Assembly (NCBI GenBank): GCA_025360485.1
Contig: JANYCB010000116.1
Coordinates: 1 to 49,068, forward strand
Length of the DNA stretch: 49,068 nucleotides
From: Methylotenera sp.
GTDB lineage: Bacteria > Pseudomonadota > Gammaproteobacteria > Burkholderiales > Methylophilaceae
Reading direction: 5' to 3'
Below, piece by piece: positions 8,196-18,737 of this stretch. Every line of letters begins with the position of its first letter. Positions within the stretch are counted from its first letter, which is position 1. A program made the position numbers and the translations under genes. The notes under the pieces are model-generated. The model searched no databases, was not told where the DNA came from, and saw nothing but the letters and a program-made list of their open reading frames with translations.

Positions 8196-9905
8196 TCAAG
8201 GGATATATTCCTCATAACCATCTGTGGTTTTAAAAAACATCTCGCCTGTTTCTTTATTAAATCGCGCATCTGGGCTAATCGTTTTTCCTGCAATTCTGGT
8301 ATTGATTTTGTCATAGGCGACCGCGATTTCTGGCCTAGTTTCAAAATCTCCTAAAAAACCATTCATGTAGGGATAAAAAGCTTTCACACCAAATCCTGCG
8401 TATATCGCTGCAATCTTGAATATTTCATTCGCTTGTTGTTTAACAGGTAAAGAGTCAAAATATTTTATAGCTGGGCTTTTATAGTCACCATAATGTTCAA
8501 AACCACCTTCGGTCATATAGATAGCTATATTGGGTCTATTTATTTCAGGTCTTTTTAACATATCTTTAAGGTAAAATAGAGTGTCGTAAAGGGTCCAGTG
8601 ATTTGATCCAGAAAGCTGCCACGCAGCACCAAGGTCGTAAACATGAAATGGAACAAAATCTATCCAATCGGCTAATTTTCCGTTAGCACCATCCCCGGCA
8701 CTTAATAATTGATATCCATTGGCTTGGTTACTTTGGCTTTGGCTTATTGGCTGGCCTTTGTTCAACCCTGTAATAGAGGGAGCGCCAATAAGCACGCTAG
8801 GTTTAATGGCCTTAGCGGTGATATTGATTCTGCGCATGATTTCCCCAAGCTGGTCAAACGTCCCAGCCCACCATAAGCCTTGGCCCTGGCTATACCACAC
8901 TTCACCTTTAGGCGTGCGGCCTGAGTTTGCTTCGTTTTGTCCTTCAATCCAGTCTATATTTTTACCATAATTTTTCATCAACCAATTAACGAATGTATTT
9001 ACTTTAGAAAAATCTTTAGGAGGATTCATGTAACCAAAGCCACCATCATTGCTCCAAAGTAAAAGTTCAGAAGTTGTATCTGCAACTTCGCTTTCGTTTG
9101 CTGAGTTTACAGAAAAACTAGTAGATGTAGTCGCTGAGGCGCTAATTACCCATTCACCATTGAGGGCAGTATTGGCGCAATTTCGAATTTTAATTTTTGA
9201 ACCTATGGGAATCGCAAATGAAAGTGCAACATGATTGATAGTTGCTACATTATTAGTGACAGAACGTGATGATGGTGTGATGCTTGAAGACGCAAGCCAC
9301 TCTGGCGTGCCAGACATAGTAAACATTAGTTTTTTATTAGCATGGCGCGCAACCCATGCTGACATTAGTGCAGAATTATAAATGCCATCAGCAGGGTTTA
9401 AGGCAACCCAATTAACTCCACTATCGTGAGAGCGGACAGCGCCATAGCCAAATGTAGGAATGTACGATGGATATTTGATTATGCTAGGACCAAATTTAGG
9501 CGGTGCTTCTGCCAATTTTGCTACTGTAGGGTATTGCCCAGAAGGTGTTTCTAGCGCAGTGATAGTGGTTTCAAAATCTTTCCCACCAGCACCCATTCCA
9601 ACCAACTTTATTTTTACACCAGTACGATAATAGTAGAAAGTATAGCCATTTTTAGTTGTAAAGTAAGCGGTGCCATTATTTACCCTGACTTCACCAGGCA
9701 GGGGAAGATCACCAAGGCCGAGAGATGTATTATCGTTCCATCTGTTAAGATGTAGGCCAAGAAAAGATTTTGGTACTGCTAAACCTTTTGGGTTGGCAGA
9801 AATATCAATAAGAGGTATTGGATTTATTTTTTGAGATGCAGCAATAAATAGAAGCGCAGCAAATATAAAAACAATTATTTTCGTTATAAATAGTATCGTT
9901 TTCAC
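8196..9905 (-). CDS. Membrane-anchored glycoside hydrolase-like protein (clan A TIM-barrel-like) with inserted beta domain
   Basis: 569 aa; N-terminal TM/signal; WIEGQNEAN (acid/base-like NE) and MTEGGFEHYG (nucleophile-like E). Family inferred by motif reading. Confidence 0.65.
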   Translation of the reverse strand: MKTILFITKIIVFIFAALLFIAASQKINPIPLIDISANPKGLAVPKSFLGLHLNRWNDNTSLGLGDLPLPGEVRVNNGTAYFTTKNGYTFYYYRTGVKIKLVGMGAGGKDFETTITALETPSGQYPTVAKLAEAPPKFGPSIIKYPSYIPTFGYGAVRSHDSGVNWVALNPADGIYNSALMSAWVARHANKKLMFTMSGTPEWLASSSITPSSRSVTNNVATINHVALSFAIPIGSKIKIRNCANTALNGEWVISASATTSTSFSVNSANESEVADTTSELLLWSNDGGFGYMNPPKDFSKVNTFVNWLMKNYGKNIDWIEGQNEANSGRTPKGEVWYSQGQGLWWAGTFDQLGEIMRRINITAKAIKPSVLIGAPSITGLNKGQPISQSQSNQANGYQLLSAGDGANGKLADWIDFVPFHVYDLGAAWQLSGSNHWTLYDTLFYLKDMLKRPEINRPNIAIYMTEGGFEHYGDYKSPAIKYFDSLPVKQQANEIFKIAAIYAGFGVKAFYPYMNGFLGDFETRPEIAVAYDKINTRIAGKTISPDARFNKETGEMFFKTTDGYEEYIP

Positions 9906-10612
9906 TTAATGCCAAAAAGTGCTATATGACCTGCCGTACGATATAAATTAACACTTCCATTTTTAGTATTCATGATGTGTATGTGTCGACACTTTTCTTT
10001 AATCATTTTATAGTTATCGAATACAGAATATGGGTAAGAAAGGCCATCACCTTCTGAAATTCTATAGCCTTTACCTAATGACTTTAACCAATATGCACTT
10101 CCCCATAAGCCCACGGCGGCAAGTAGCTGCTTTACTGTCCGTAACATTAGGGAGCCTGCCCCAAAATGATTATCGTCAGAAATAAAAATTGCAGATTTAG
10201 ACACACGCAACATTTCTGAAATTGCTTTAGCAGGATCCTTAATGTGATGTAGCACACCAAATTCACACACAACATCAAATGTTCCATCAGGATATGGTAA
10301 GTTCGTAGCGTCACCATCTATTAAAATGGACTTAGAAATTCCATTGTGGTAACCAATTTCACGTAATTCTTTTGATGGTTCTATCCCGACAATATTTAAA
10401 CTAGGTTGCTTTTTTATCAAATAGGAAATTGCTCTACCCGTTCCAGAGCCAATGTCCAATACTGAGTTCAATTCATAATGTTCCAACATTGCAGATAGTA
10501 AAGAAAGTGCAAAATAATGCTCATCATCCGCTTGTATGTGCATATTACTATATTGTTCTGCCGTATCTTTGTAGTAACGTCGCTGAATTTCAATTTCCTC
10601 TTTTTCGGTCAT
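9902..10612 (-). CDS. Class I SAM-dependent methyltransferase
   Basis: LDIGSGTGRAISYL, FDVVCEFGVLHHIKDPAKAISEMLRV. Confidence 0.93.
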   Translation of the reverse strand: MTEKEEIEIQRRYYKDTAEQYSNMHIQADDEHYFALSLLSAMLEHYELNSVLDIGSGTGRAISYLIKKQPSLNIVGIEPSKELREIGYHNGISKSILIDGDATNLPYPDGTFDVVCEFGVLHHIKDPAKAISEMLRVSKSAIFISDDNHFGAGSLMLRTVKQLLAAVGLWGSAYWLKSLGKGYRISEGDGLSYPYSVFDNYKMIKEKCRHIHIMNTKNGSVNLYRTAGHIALFGIK

Positions 10613-10663
10613 TTACTCATCCTTATAATTTGCTCATGATTAGATTTTTTATAGAAATTCCAG

Positions 10664-11908
10664 CTATTTATTATACGAGTTTAGTTTTATTGTAGTATCT
10701 ATTACACTATGCCAACGTTCAATAAAATATGATGTATCGTAAAGTTTGGCAGATTTTAGAGCAAATTCTCCCATTTTTTGTAATTGTAGTTTTTTCGCCA
10801 TAGCCATCTGTAAACATTCAACTAGCGATTTAGTATTTCTCTCAATTAACCATCCATTTTTGCTGTGCTCTACGTACTCTTCAACTCCGTGCAGTCGAGT
10901 CACAATTACAGGCAAACTAGCTGCCATGGCTTGAATTGCAACTAATGCAAAAGTTTCATATGATGATGGAAGCACAAATAGATTGGATGCCCAGAAGTAA
11001 GAACGAATATCTTTCTGAAAACCAGTAAATACTACTCGATGAGCCACTCCAAAATGCCTTGCAAGCGCAGAGAACTCACTAATTTCACCAGCGTTTCCTC
11101 CAACAACTAGTAAACAAACTGATTGATCGTTAATCCTTGCTAAAGATTCTAGTAATATATCAAGGCCTTTGCGGGAAAAGTCCCCTAATGCACTAAAACA
11201 TAATATAAACCCATTTTCAGGTAAGCCAAATTTTTCAAGTAAAGGACCGCGATCAAAGGTTTTTGGCCGAGTGAATGATTGTATGTCGACTGGATTAGAA
11301 ATTACATGGATTTTGTTCTTTAGGAAAGGATAGGTTGCTACTAGTTCTCTCAATAATCCTTGGGAAGGAGTTATTATTACGCGGGCTTTACGAAAAGATT
11401 TTAGCTCAGTAATTGAGTTGTAATAATGAGCCATCCAACGTGCTAGCCTACGAAGTCCACGAGCGTTTTGGAGTTTCCACTGATTGTTCAAATAGAACCT
11501 ATGACAAAAGTGGGCATAACAAATATCAGAACCTATATATTGTCCTTGGGTTGCCTGAATTATTGCAGGCAAACATCCACGTTGTTCAATATGTTTACGT
11601 AGTGCGCGAGGTGCCAAAAATGTAAAATATATATAAGACAAAAATCCTAGTTTTGTTGGAATTGGTATTCTTACCCAAGACACGTTTCCAGTTCCATCAT
11701 TATCGAATTTGTTAGAAAAAACAGTGATATCAAATTTTTCTGCTAAACCGAGAACTTCAGCTAATACGCAACTTCCAGCAGGGCTGTTTTTTATCACATT
11801 CAGATCAAACACTGCGATCCATGGTTTCTTGTTAAGATTTCTCCTTGGCTGCTTACTTATCGTACTCAAACTTGCGATCCTTTCATAAAAATTAATTTCA
11901 TAACTCAT
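10664..11908 (-). CDS. Glycosyltransferase family 4
   Basis: 414 aa; SALGDFSRKGLDILLESL, LPSSYETFALVAIQAMAASLPVIVT. Confidence 0.92.
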   Translation of the reverse strand: MSYEINFYERIASLSTISKQPRRNLNKKPWIAVFDLNVIKNSPAGSCVLAEVLGLAEKFDITVFSNKFDNDGTGNVSWVRIPIPTKLGFLSYIYFTFLAPRALRKHIEQRGCLPAIIQATQGQYIGSDICYAHFCHRFYLNNQWKLQNARGLRRLARWMAHYYNSITELKSFRKARVIITPSQGLLRELVATYPFLKNKIHVISNPVDIQSFTRPKTFDRGPLLEKFGLPENGFILCFSALGDFSRKGLDILLESLARINDQSVCLLVVGGNAGEISEFSALARHFGVAHRVVFTGFQKDIRSYFWASNLFVLPSSYETFALVAIQAMAASLPVIVTRLHGVEEYVEHSKNGWLIERNTKSLVECLQMAMAKKLQLQKMGEFALKSAKLYDTSYFIERWHSVIDTTIKLNSYNK

Positions 11909-12183
11909 ATTAACTGTATTATAAATATTTGAACTAGCGGTTTGGAAGTTGAGTAATTATTTAGGGAGTTGATGATATCTATAATTGCTGCATATTTTTT
12001 TATTTTTTTGTAGTCTCATGGATAGTTGCTCTATAAGAAAGTAAATATTGGGTCAAATTTTTTCTTTTAATTTGAACTAACTTAATATAGTTAACACCTT
12101 TTATTGTTTCAATAAATCACAACTGTTTATCTGTCCTATGTAAACTATTAAATAATAGTAAACTTGATGATTCAGGATATAAT

Positions 12184-13056
12184 TTAATGACCTATCATGG
12201 TAAATCCGCGTTTTACTTTAATAGCAAAACAAAAATGGTCATTTGTCGTATTTGAAAAATTTTCTGGATAAATTCGCAATAAAGAAAAAACTAATTCAAT
12301 CACGCTTTTAATGCGCAATTGAAAATTTATTGGTGAGTATCTAAACTTATGCTTTACAGTAATTAAAAAACTATTCTTTTCACAGAATTGTTCGAGCCAT
12401 CTCTCACCAATAAAAGATATATGTTCAGGGTATTTTGAGTACCAGAACCTATTTTTCAAATGCTTCCATAACCAGTTATCAGTATTTCCAGTTGAAATAA
12501 TAATCTCCCCATTTTTCTCTAACATAGTTGATAATTTTTTGAGAAACTCTTCAGGGTTCTGAGTGTGCTCTATCACATCTATAGCAACTATTAAATCAAA
12601 TTTATCATTCGTTTTAATGTGATATAGATCATTGCCGATAATTTTGATTCCTCTACCTACAGATACCGTTGAGGCTTCCTTGGACATTTCAACACCATAC
12701 TTTATGTAATTGCTCGGCAGCGATGACAAAAAATCACCCGTGTAGCAACCTACATCCAGTACTTTACCAGCACTTTTTATATTCAAAATTATATTTCTAG
12801 CTATTGTTTGATCTGGGCGAAGTCGAATTTCCTTATTAGACCAAACAGATGAGCTCCCCTTAGCGTAGAGGTCGTTGTACTCAGGCACTGATAATATTGG
12901 GTGACGTGTAAGCATTAAACAAGTGTTACAACGATACAGATTTGTTTCAGGCAGTTTTTTTTCAAGCGGCTTACCTGCAAACTGCGTTTGGTTTTGCAGA
13001 CCCCCTAAACACTCTGTATGACTTGAGCCACAAATTCTACATTGATATTCTTCCAT
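12184..13056 (-). CDS. Class I SAM-dependent methyltransferase with N-terminal Cys-rich (zinc-binding-like) segment
   Basis: CRICGSS...CNTC; VLDVGCYTGDFLSSL; LIVAIDVIEHTQNPEEFL. Confidence 0.88.
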   Translation of the reverse strand: MEEYQCRICGSSHTECLGGLQNQTQFAGKPLEKKLPETNLYRCNTCLMLTRHPILSVPEYNDLYAKGSSSVWSNKEIRLRPDQTIARNIILNIKSAGKVLDVGCYTGDFLSSLPSNYIKYGVEMSKEASTVSVGRGIKIIGNDLYHIKTNDKFDLIVAIDVIEHTQNPEEFLKKLSTMLEKNGEIIISTGNTDNWLWKHLKNRFWYSKYPEHISFIGERWLEQFCEKNSFLITVKHKFRYSPINFQLRIKSVIELVFSLLRIYPENFSNTTNDHFCFAIKVKRGFTMIGH

Positions 13057-13124
13057 CTATGAAATCTCGCTATAATAGATGATCTGCAATAAGTTAACTG
13101 CAGTGACATACAGAAATGATGTAT

Positions 13125-13853
13125 TCAAACGCGGAAAAATAATCCATCCAATTGCAATGTCCTACTGTTTTGTGAATCTTCAAATGCTGGCTGTAATGAC
13201 CACAATGTAAAACCCTCGGATTCTAATCGCTTAATAATATCCTGCCAAAGCTTCTGACCTTCATATAAAGGGGTTAGTGACATCTCAATCAACACACCAC
13301 GAACATTTTTTAATATAGATTCAGCACCATTGAGCACTTGCCATTCGTAACCTTGAGTATCTATCTTCAGTAATGTTGATTTTGATGCATCAAAATAGTC
13401 AATAGACAATGAATCAAGTCGGATTACTGCACATTTATCTATTCCAATATAATACGAATTCGGTGCAGCGTTTTTGTGTGAATCGAGCATAGGCAACACT
13501 GAACTGCTTACTGAGTTGGCAGATATATTGATTTCAATTTCATCAATACTATCGCCTACCGCGCATCTGGGGTATACCAACCAATTGGAATCTTGTCTAC
13601 TTGCCTCTAACAAACTTTCATACGCTACCGACAAAGGCTCAAAAGAGACCATAAGGCCTGTGTACCCAGACTGACGTAAACTTTCACAAAACTGACCTTT
13701 ATTAGCGCCTACATCAAGCACTTGATTAATACCAAACGCTTGAAAAGCAGGCATAAATCTACTAAATGGTGTTAATTTTGGGTCGTAATGACGCACGTCT
13801 AAACCTACTGAATGCAGCAAGCTTTTTGTAACTTGTTTCAATAAACCCATCAT
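13125..13853 (-). CDS. FkbM family methyltransferase
   Basis: VLDVGANKGQFCESLRQSGYTG, STLLKIDTQGYEWQVLNGAE. Confidence 0.93.
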   Translation of the reverse strand: MMGLLKQVTKSLLHSVGLDVRHYDPKLTPFSRFMPAFQAFGINQVLDVGANKGQFCESLRQSGYTGLMVSFEPLSVAYESLLEASRQDSNWLVYPRCAVGDSIDEIEINISANSVSSSVLPMLDSHKNAAPNSYYIGIDKCAVIRLDSLSIDYFDASKSTLLKIDTQGYEWQVLNGAESILKNVRGVLIEMSLTPLYEGQKLWQDIIKRLESEGFTLWSLQPAFEDSQNSRTLQLDGLFFRV

Positions 13854-13937
13854 TATTTCCTAAGCTAACTTTTCGTTATTTATCCCAGAAAAAAATCAGC
13901 CTTTTGTATTTTTTTATTAACTCAATGCTATAAAACT

Positions 13938-14852
13938 TTACTTATCATTATTGGGAATAATGATGGTGTTGATTTTGCCAAACTTCCACTTAAAATAGCC
14001 TTCCACCCGCCCTAATGACACCATCAAACCAGTAGATAGTAATTTAAAATGCAAACAAAAAATCGAACGCACTGCAGGGGCAAGAAATCCACGAAATATC
14101 ACCAGTAATGGCACTTTGTGCTTGGCGTAAAGTGCGCCAGTCCCACGTGACCGACTTCTAGCTCTTTTGCAGTCGAGGTTATCTGCAGTTGATAGTTCAA
14201 ACCTATGCCTGACTACAACTCTCGGCGATATCAACACTTTCATTTTTTTTCTCAGTGCCGAGAACAGAATGTCAGTATCTTCCCCACCGCCAAACCAAGA
14301 CCCTAGCCCCATTCGTTTATCAAACCCGCCGATAGCACGCACCGCTTCAGTTTTGTAGAATTGGGTAATCATGCTAGCCCCATCAATACGGAAATTTCTA
14401 GCTTCTTCCCAAAGTAAAATTCCTTCTTTCAACACTTTCTCACCAGATGCTTCACGCCAACGACCTACCAAAACATCAACCTCAGAAGTTTCAAAAATAC
14501 GGATGGCGTTAGCAATAGCTTCTAGCTCATACCAGCAGTCATCATCTGGGAAGGCAATGTAGCGACCTTTTGCCTTTTCAATTCCAACTGTTCTTGCTAA
14601 ATACTGATTAGGCTTATCCAACCTGACATGCGTGATGTTCATGCCTTTGCTAATAACATTTAGCACCAAAGGCACTAATCTATCATCTTGATTTTGGTCT
14701 GCCAGTATCACTTCAAAAGCGGTATTTTTTTGCGCCAATAGTGAGTCAAATAATCGAGCAACCTCATCTGTTCGCCCGATACTGGCCAACGCTAGTGTCA
14801 TTTTTACTGACTTATTTTGTGCGCTTTGCAACAATATATTTGATTTAGCCAT
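13938..14852 (-). CDS. Glycosyltransferase family 2
   Basis: ORF track 13938..14906; ATG at 14852 (MAKSNILLQ...) preferred to limit overlap with the upstream gene; AFPDDDCWYE and GSWFGGGEDTDI motifs. Confidence 0.88.
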   Translation of the reverse strand: MAKSNILLQSAQNKSVKMTLALASIGRTDEVARLFDSLLAQKNTAFEVILADQNQDDRLVPLVLNVISKGMNITHVRLDKPNQYLARTVGIEKAKGRYIAFPDDDCWYELEAIANAIRIFETSEVDVLVGRWREASGEKVLKEGILLWEEARNFRIDGASMITQFYKTEAVRAIGGFDKRMGLGSWFGGGEDTDILFSALRKKMKVLISPRVVVRHRFELSTADNLDCKRARSRSRGTGALYAKHKVPLLVIFRGFLAPAVRSIFCLHFKLLSTGLMVSLGRVEGYFKWKFGKINTIIIPNNDK

Positions 14853-15582
14853 ACACACCCAGCAATCTAAATAAGTGGTACCTAGCCCGCATTCGATAGT
14901 GGCCAAGCTTAAGTGTCAGCCCTTCTTCATACTGATATTGCACCAATAATCGTTCTTGTAGATTGTAATTTTGGTCGCTCATACTAATGCCCCCAGAGTG
15001 AAAAATTGATACTACTCTGGGAAAATATTTTGTAACTAAGTTAGCTCGAAACACTCGGATAATCCAGTCAAAATCCGCATAAATTCTATAGTTAAGGTTA
15101 AAGTCACCATTTTTGTCAAAAAGTGACCTGCGCGCAAAAATCGCCTGATGGCATATTCCAGTATGCAGCACATTATTCTTATTCACATGCTGGTGTTTGA
15201 TATATTTATCAAACTCTGCGTGACGCACTATTATGTCCCCATAAAGCATATCTAGCGAAGGATTTTTTTGAAACATATTGACAACATCAGCAACTATACT
15301 AGAACCCACCAACTCATCATCAGAATTCAGAAAGTATACAATATCACCCGATGCCAACGACACCCCTTTGTTCATCGCATCATAAATACCTCTATCTTTT
15401 TCTGAAACTAGAGTGATTACAATGTCATTAAACTCAGATACCACATACAAGGTTTCATCGGTAGAAACGCCATCAATGACAATTACTTCTATGTTATTGT
15501 AAATTTGCTGCCTAACAGACTCCAACGCTCTACGTATAGTCCTAGCGCTATTCAGGCAAACCGTGATGATTGAAACTTTCAT
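14845..15582 (-). CDS. Glycosyltransferase family 2
   Basis: MKVSIITVCLNSARTIRRALESVRQQ..EVIVIDGVSTDET, VYFLNSDDE. Confidence 0.95.
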   Translation of the reverse strand: MKVSIITVCLNSARTIRRALESVRQQIYNNIEVIVIDGVSTDETLYVVSEFNDIVITLVSEKDRGIYDAMNKGVSLASGDIVYFLNSDDELVGSSIVADVVNMFQKNPSLDMLYGDIIVRHAEFDKYIKHQHVNKNNVLHTGICHQAIFARRSLFDKNGDFNLNYRIYADFDWIIRVFRANLVTKYFPRVVSIFHSGGISMSDQNYNLQERLLVQYQYEEGLTLKLGHYRMRARYHLFRLLGVYG

Positions 15583-15633
15583 TTATTACACTTTTCCTAA
15601 TTTCGACAATAACTCAGTTGGGGAAGATTATGA

Positions 15634-17088
15634 TTATTTGTTAGAGCTGTTAAATCTATCATCTTTGCTATTGACTGCTTTTCTTTTGCCAAGCGCGATA
15701 CATATTAGGGGAATAGCAAACAAAATTCCTCCAACTTGCATTGAGCGAATTTCAATTACCGGATTACCAAAGAAGAAACTCGGCATTTCGGCGGCAAACC
15801 CACATATTGCGCCCACAGCTAGCGCTTTATGTTCTGGCAAAATAAGGCGCCAACCTTTTTTAACGTGAAAAATAAATGTGACGAAAATGCTAAAAAAGAT
15901 AATGAGGCCGACAAAACCTGTTTTTAACAATACATGTCCAAAACCACTATGAACATAATCATAGTGACCATTATGATAGTAAAGGCCAACTGGACTTGTG
16001 ACTTTGAAAGAGCCTGATGGCCCTACGCCAAAAAAAGGCTCTTCACGAATCGTTTTCCATGCTGTCTGCAGTTCATAAAAGCGATTATCACGAGGATCTG
16101 ATTTATCGTCAAATTTCACATCTATCGTAACTTTTTCAATGAAGGTTCTATCTCTGTCACCACTTCTTATAACTAGTGCAGCTATTGTTAAGGGCACTGC
16201 AAGTGTGAGTACTATCAATATAGGACTTCGTCGACCACGTGGTAATAGAAAAAATAGCACTGCCATCGCCAAAAACATAGCACCTTGAGCTGTGCGCCGT
16301 GAAGTTAGAATCGGGGTTAATAATGCCATTATGCCTAAAAGGGCAAAGCCCACTTTCTCCCAGCTACTGAGGCGCTCTACTAGTAGCTTCCAAGTCACAA
16401 AACCAATCATTAGGCAGGCAAGAATAGAGTCACTAATATCCCAAAAAGTCATTTTCACACCGACCAACTCAAAGTTAGCATAATAATTTTGCGGGTCACC
16501 CCCCAGAAACAAATAACGAAAGAGACCCCATGCTTCCTGACCAGCAAGACAAGTTAAAATAATCCATGTTAATAATTTCAAATCACGTTCTGTACGAACT
16601 GTCGCCAATAGCAACGATATAAGCATACCTTGCCAAAAGACATTGATCACTCCTCTAGAACCAAACTCAAGTATAAAGGGGGCACTTCCAAATAGTGCTA
16701 GTACAACATACCCTAAAAACAATAGCCCGAATGCAATATACGATATTGCCATTGGTGAATTATAATTATCTGACTTTTTTCGACCCAACCAGCCTGAAAC
16801 AAAAAGCACTCCTAAAATCCAGGTTCCGAAAAGCATCATATCCAGAAAAGAAAAGAAAAAACTTTTAGTTCCTTTCACCCAGAAGTTATTAGTGTTTCCA
16901 CCATCTAAAGTACCGAAGCTGGTTGAGAGTGGAATAATCAACACACAAATGACGTACCCCAGAACAATATACCGCGTCCAAGAAACTGCAGCTCCCATCG
17001 CAAAGACCATAACTAGTAATACGACTAGCAAAACAACAATTGGCATTCCATAACCGAATAAATACCCAATTAATTCATTCATTTCCAT
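15634..17088 (-). CDS. O-antigen ligase/polymerase family (Wzy-like) membrane protein
   Basis: Many TM segments; HNGHYDYVHSGFGHVLLKTGFVGLIIFF (Wzy_C-like). Confidence 0.85.
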   Translation of the reverse strand: MEMNELIGYLFGYGMPIVVLLVVLLVMVFAMGAAVSWTRYIVLGYVICVLIIPLSTSFGTLDGGNTNNFWVKGTKSFFFSFLDMMLFGTWILGVLFVSGWLGRKKSDNYNSPMAISYIAFGLLFLGYVVLALFGSAPFILEFGSRGVINVFWQGMLISLLLATVRTERDLKLLTWIILTCLAGQEAWGLFRYLFLGGDPQNYYANFELVGVKMTFWDISDSILACLMIGFVTWKLLVERLSSWEKVGFALLGIMALLTPILTSRRTAQGAMFLAMAVLFFLLPRGRRSPILIVLTLAVPLTIAALVIRSGDRDRTFIEKVTIDVKFDDKSDPRDNRFYELQTAWKTIREEPFFGVGPSGSFKVTSPVGLYYHNGHYDYVHSGFGHVLLKTGFVGLIIFFSIFVTFIFHVKKGWRLILPEHKALAVGAICGFAAEMPSFFFGNPVIEIRSMQVGGILFAIPLICIALGKRKAVNSKDDRFNSSNK

Positions 17089-17136
17089 GGGTTTTGCTCC
17101 ATGAAAAATGATCTTTTTTTTGAGACAAAAAGTATT

Positions 17137-18654
17137 TCATATTTTACGACTTACACCAAGATGTAAATAACGCCATACAGCAGCTTTAAGCAATGGTTTA
17201 TGCTGTGGAAGACAAACAACTAGCCAGCCATAAATAGCGAGAGTAATCATAAGCAGCAAAACCATAGTAAAAAACCAAGAAAACGACAAAACTGCACGTT
17301 GACTTAGAAATAAAGAAATTGTCATCAGAGCAATTAGAGGCAGTACTGTCGGTTGATAAGATTTCTGATAAACCTCTTGTAGTGATATTGCAATTGAGCG
17401 ACCATGCACAAAAGTAAGAAATGCAATTGCAAAAAAACTTGATGTCAATAGGTATGCCCAAGCGATACCAATATAACCAAAACTACGAATAAAAAAATAA
17501 CCGAGTGCCATACAAGATGCGGTTCGTAGAACTGACAAGACACTTGTATAAATGGGTTTACCAAGACCATCACTAACTAGTGAAGGTAAATTAGTTAGTG
17601 AGTCAAAAAAAGTGGTGGCAGCAATCAATACTAGAATCTGCGCAGCACTTGAACCAAATATCGAACCAGCCCAATAATGCAACAATTCGCGAGAAAATAT
17701 TGATAGCAATAAACAAAGCGATCCATTCAGATAAATGTAATACCTAGTACTCACTAGATAAATATGGCGCAAATCATCATGTTGGTTATTTGCGGCTAAT
17801 GCGCTGGAAGCAGGGAAAATTACGCGCCCAAGACGATGTATCAAGCCAAATACACGATTGACCAATAAGGAAGGTACTGAGTAAAATGCCACTGTTTGCA
17901 TATTGGATAAGGCACCCAGCAAAAGCTTATCTCCATTTAGGTGAGTAATCTCAGCGATTCTGCTGAAGTATGAATAAGCGCTAAATGATGCTAGTTTGTG
18001 AATGGTATCTTTATCTGGGTAAGCTAATTTCGCAAAGGGTAGTATTTTGCGCACCAAATGTAGCAATAATCCACAATTGACGATACTTAAACCAAGTCGC
18101 ACAACCATAATTTCTACTAGTCCGCCCCCAAAAAGAACTACCAAAACCGTCGATATGGAGGTGAGCGCTCCGAAGGCACTTTCAAACTTTCCTGAAATAT
18201 CATAGCGTTGCAGCGACTGGGGAATACTCAGCAGATATACTTGTATTTGACTGAAGAAGAATGCAAAGGATGCTATCTGAAGCGTAACGCGTGCCACCAC
18301 ATGCAGATTTTCTGGCACGTTAAAGAAAGAACTCACTAGAGTATCAGCAAACATAAAAATACCTAACCCACCTAGCAGGCCAATCATAAAGTAAATAAAG
18401 CCACCAAAGCTGATTACTTGATTTATTTGCTCATGCTCTTCGCGGGCGTGATGCTCAGATAAATACTTAACTGAGCCTGCCGTGACATTGATATCTATTA
18501 ATGCAAAATAGCCAACAACTGCAGTTACTAAGGTAAATAGGCCGTATTCTACCGCACCTAACCGCGACACAATAATTGGCACCGTAAGTAGGGAAGCAAC
18601 AGCAGGCACAATTCCGCCAATGAAATTAGCGATAGATTTTTTTGCAAGACTCAT
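17137..18654 (-). CDS. Oligosaccharide flippase / polysaccharide biosynthesis protein (Wzx-like)
   Basis: 505 aa polytopic; MSLAKKSIANFIGGIVPAVASLLTVPIIVSRLGAVEYGLFTL. Confidence 0.9.
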   Translation of the reverse strand: MSLAKKSIANFIGGIVPAVASLLTVPIIVSRLGAVEYGLFTLVTAVVGYFALIDINVTAGSVKYLSEHHAREEHEQINQVISFGGFIYFMIGLLGGLGIFMFADTLVSSFFNVPENLHVVARVTLQIASFAFFFSQIQVYLLSIPQSLQRYDISGKFESAFGALTSISTVLVVLFGGGLVEIMVVRLGLSIVNCGLLLHLVRKILPFAKLAYPDKDTIHKLASFSAYSYFSRIAEITHLNGDKLLLGALSNMQTVAFYSVPSLLVNRVFGLIHRLGRVIFPASSALAANNQHDDLRHIYLVSTRYYIYLNGSLCLLLSIFSRELLHYWAGSIFGSSAAQILVLIAATTFFDSLTNLPSLVSDGLGKPIYTSVLSVLRTASCMALGYFFIRSFGYIGIAWAYLLTSSFFAIAFLTFVHGRSIAISLQEVYQKSYQPTVLPLIALMTISLFLSQRAVLSFSWFFTMVLLLMITLAIYGWLVVCLPQHKPLLKAAVWRYLHLGVSRKI

Positions 18655-18737
18655 AGAAGATTAATGTAAGGTTGATTTAATAAATTACCAATTTAGCTGG
18701 ATGCTAATCTTTTGTTACCATATCTAATAAACATTCA

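Noticed and set aside
14852-14906. N-terminal extension of the GT2 protein in the ORF track (MATIECGLGTTYLDCWVC)
   Set aside because: Overlaps the upstream GT2 gene by about 60 nt; the internal ATG at 14852 fits a compact operon better.
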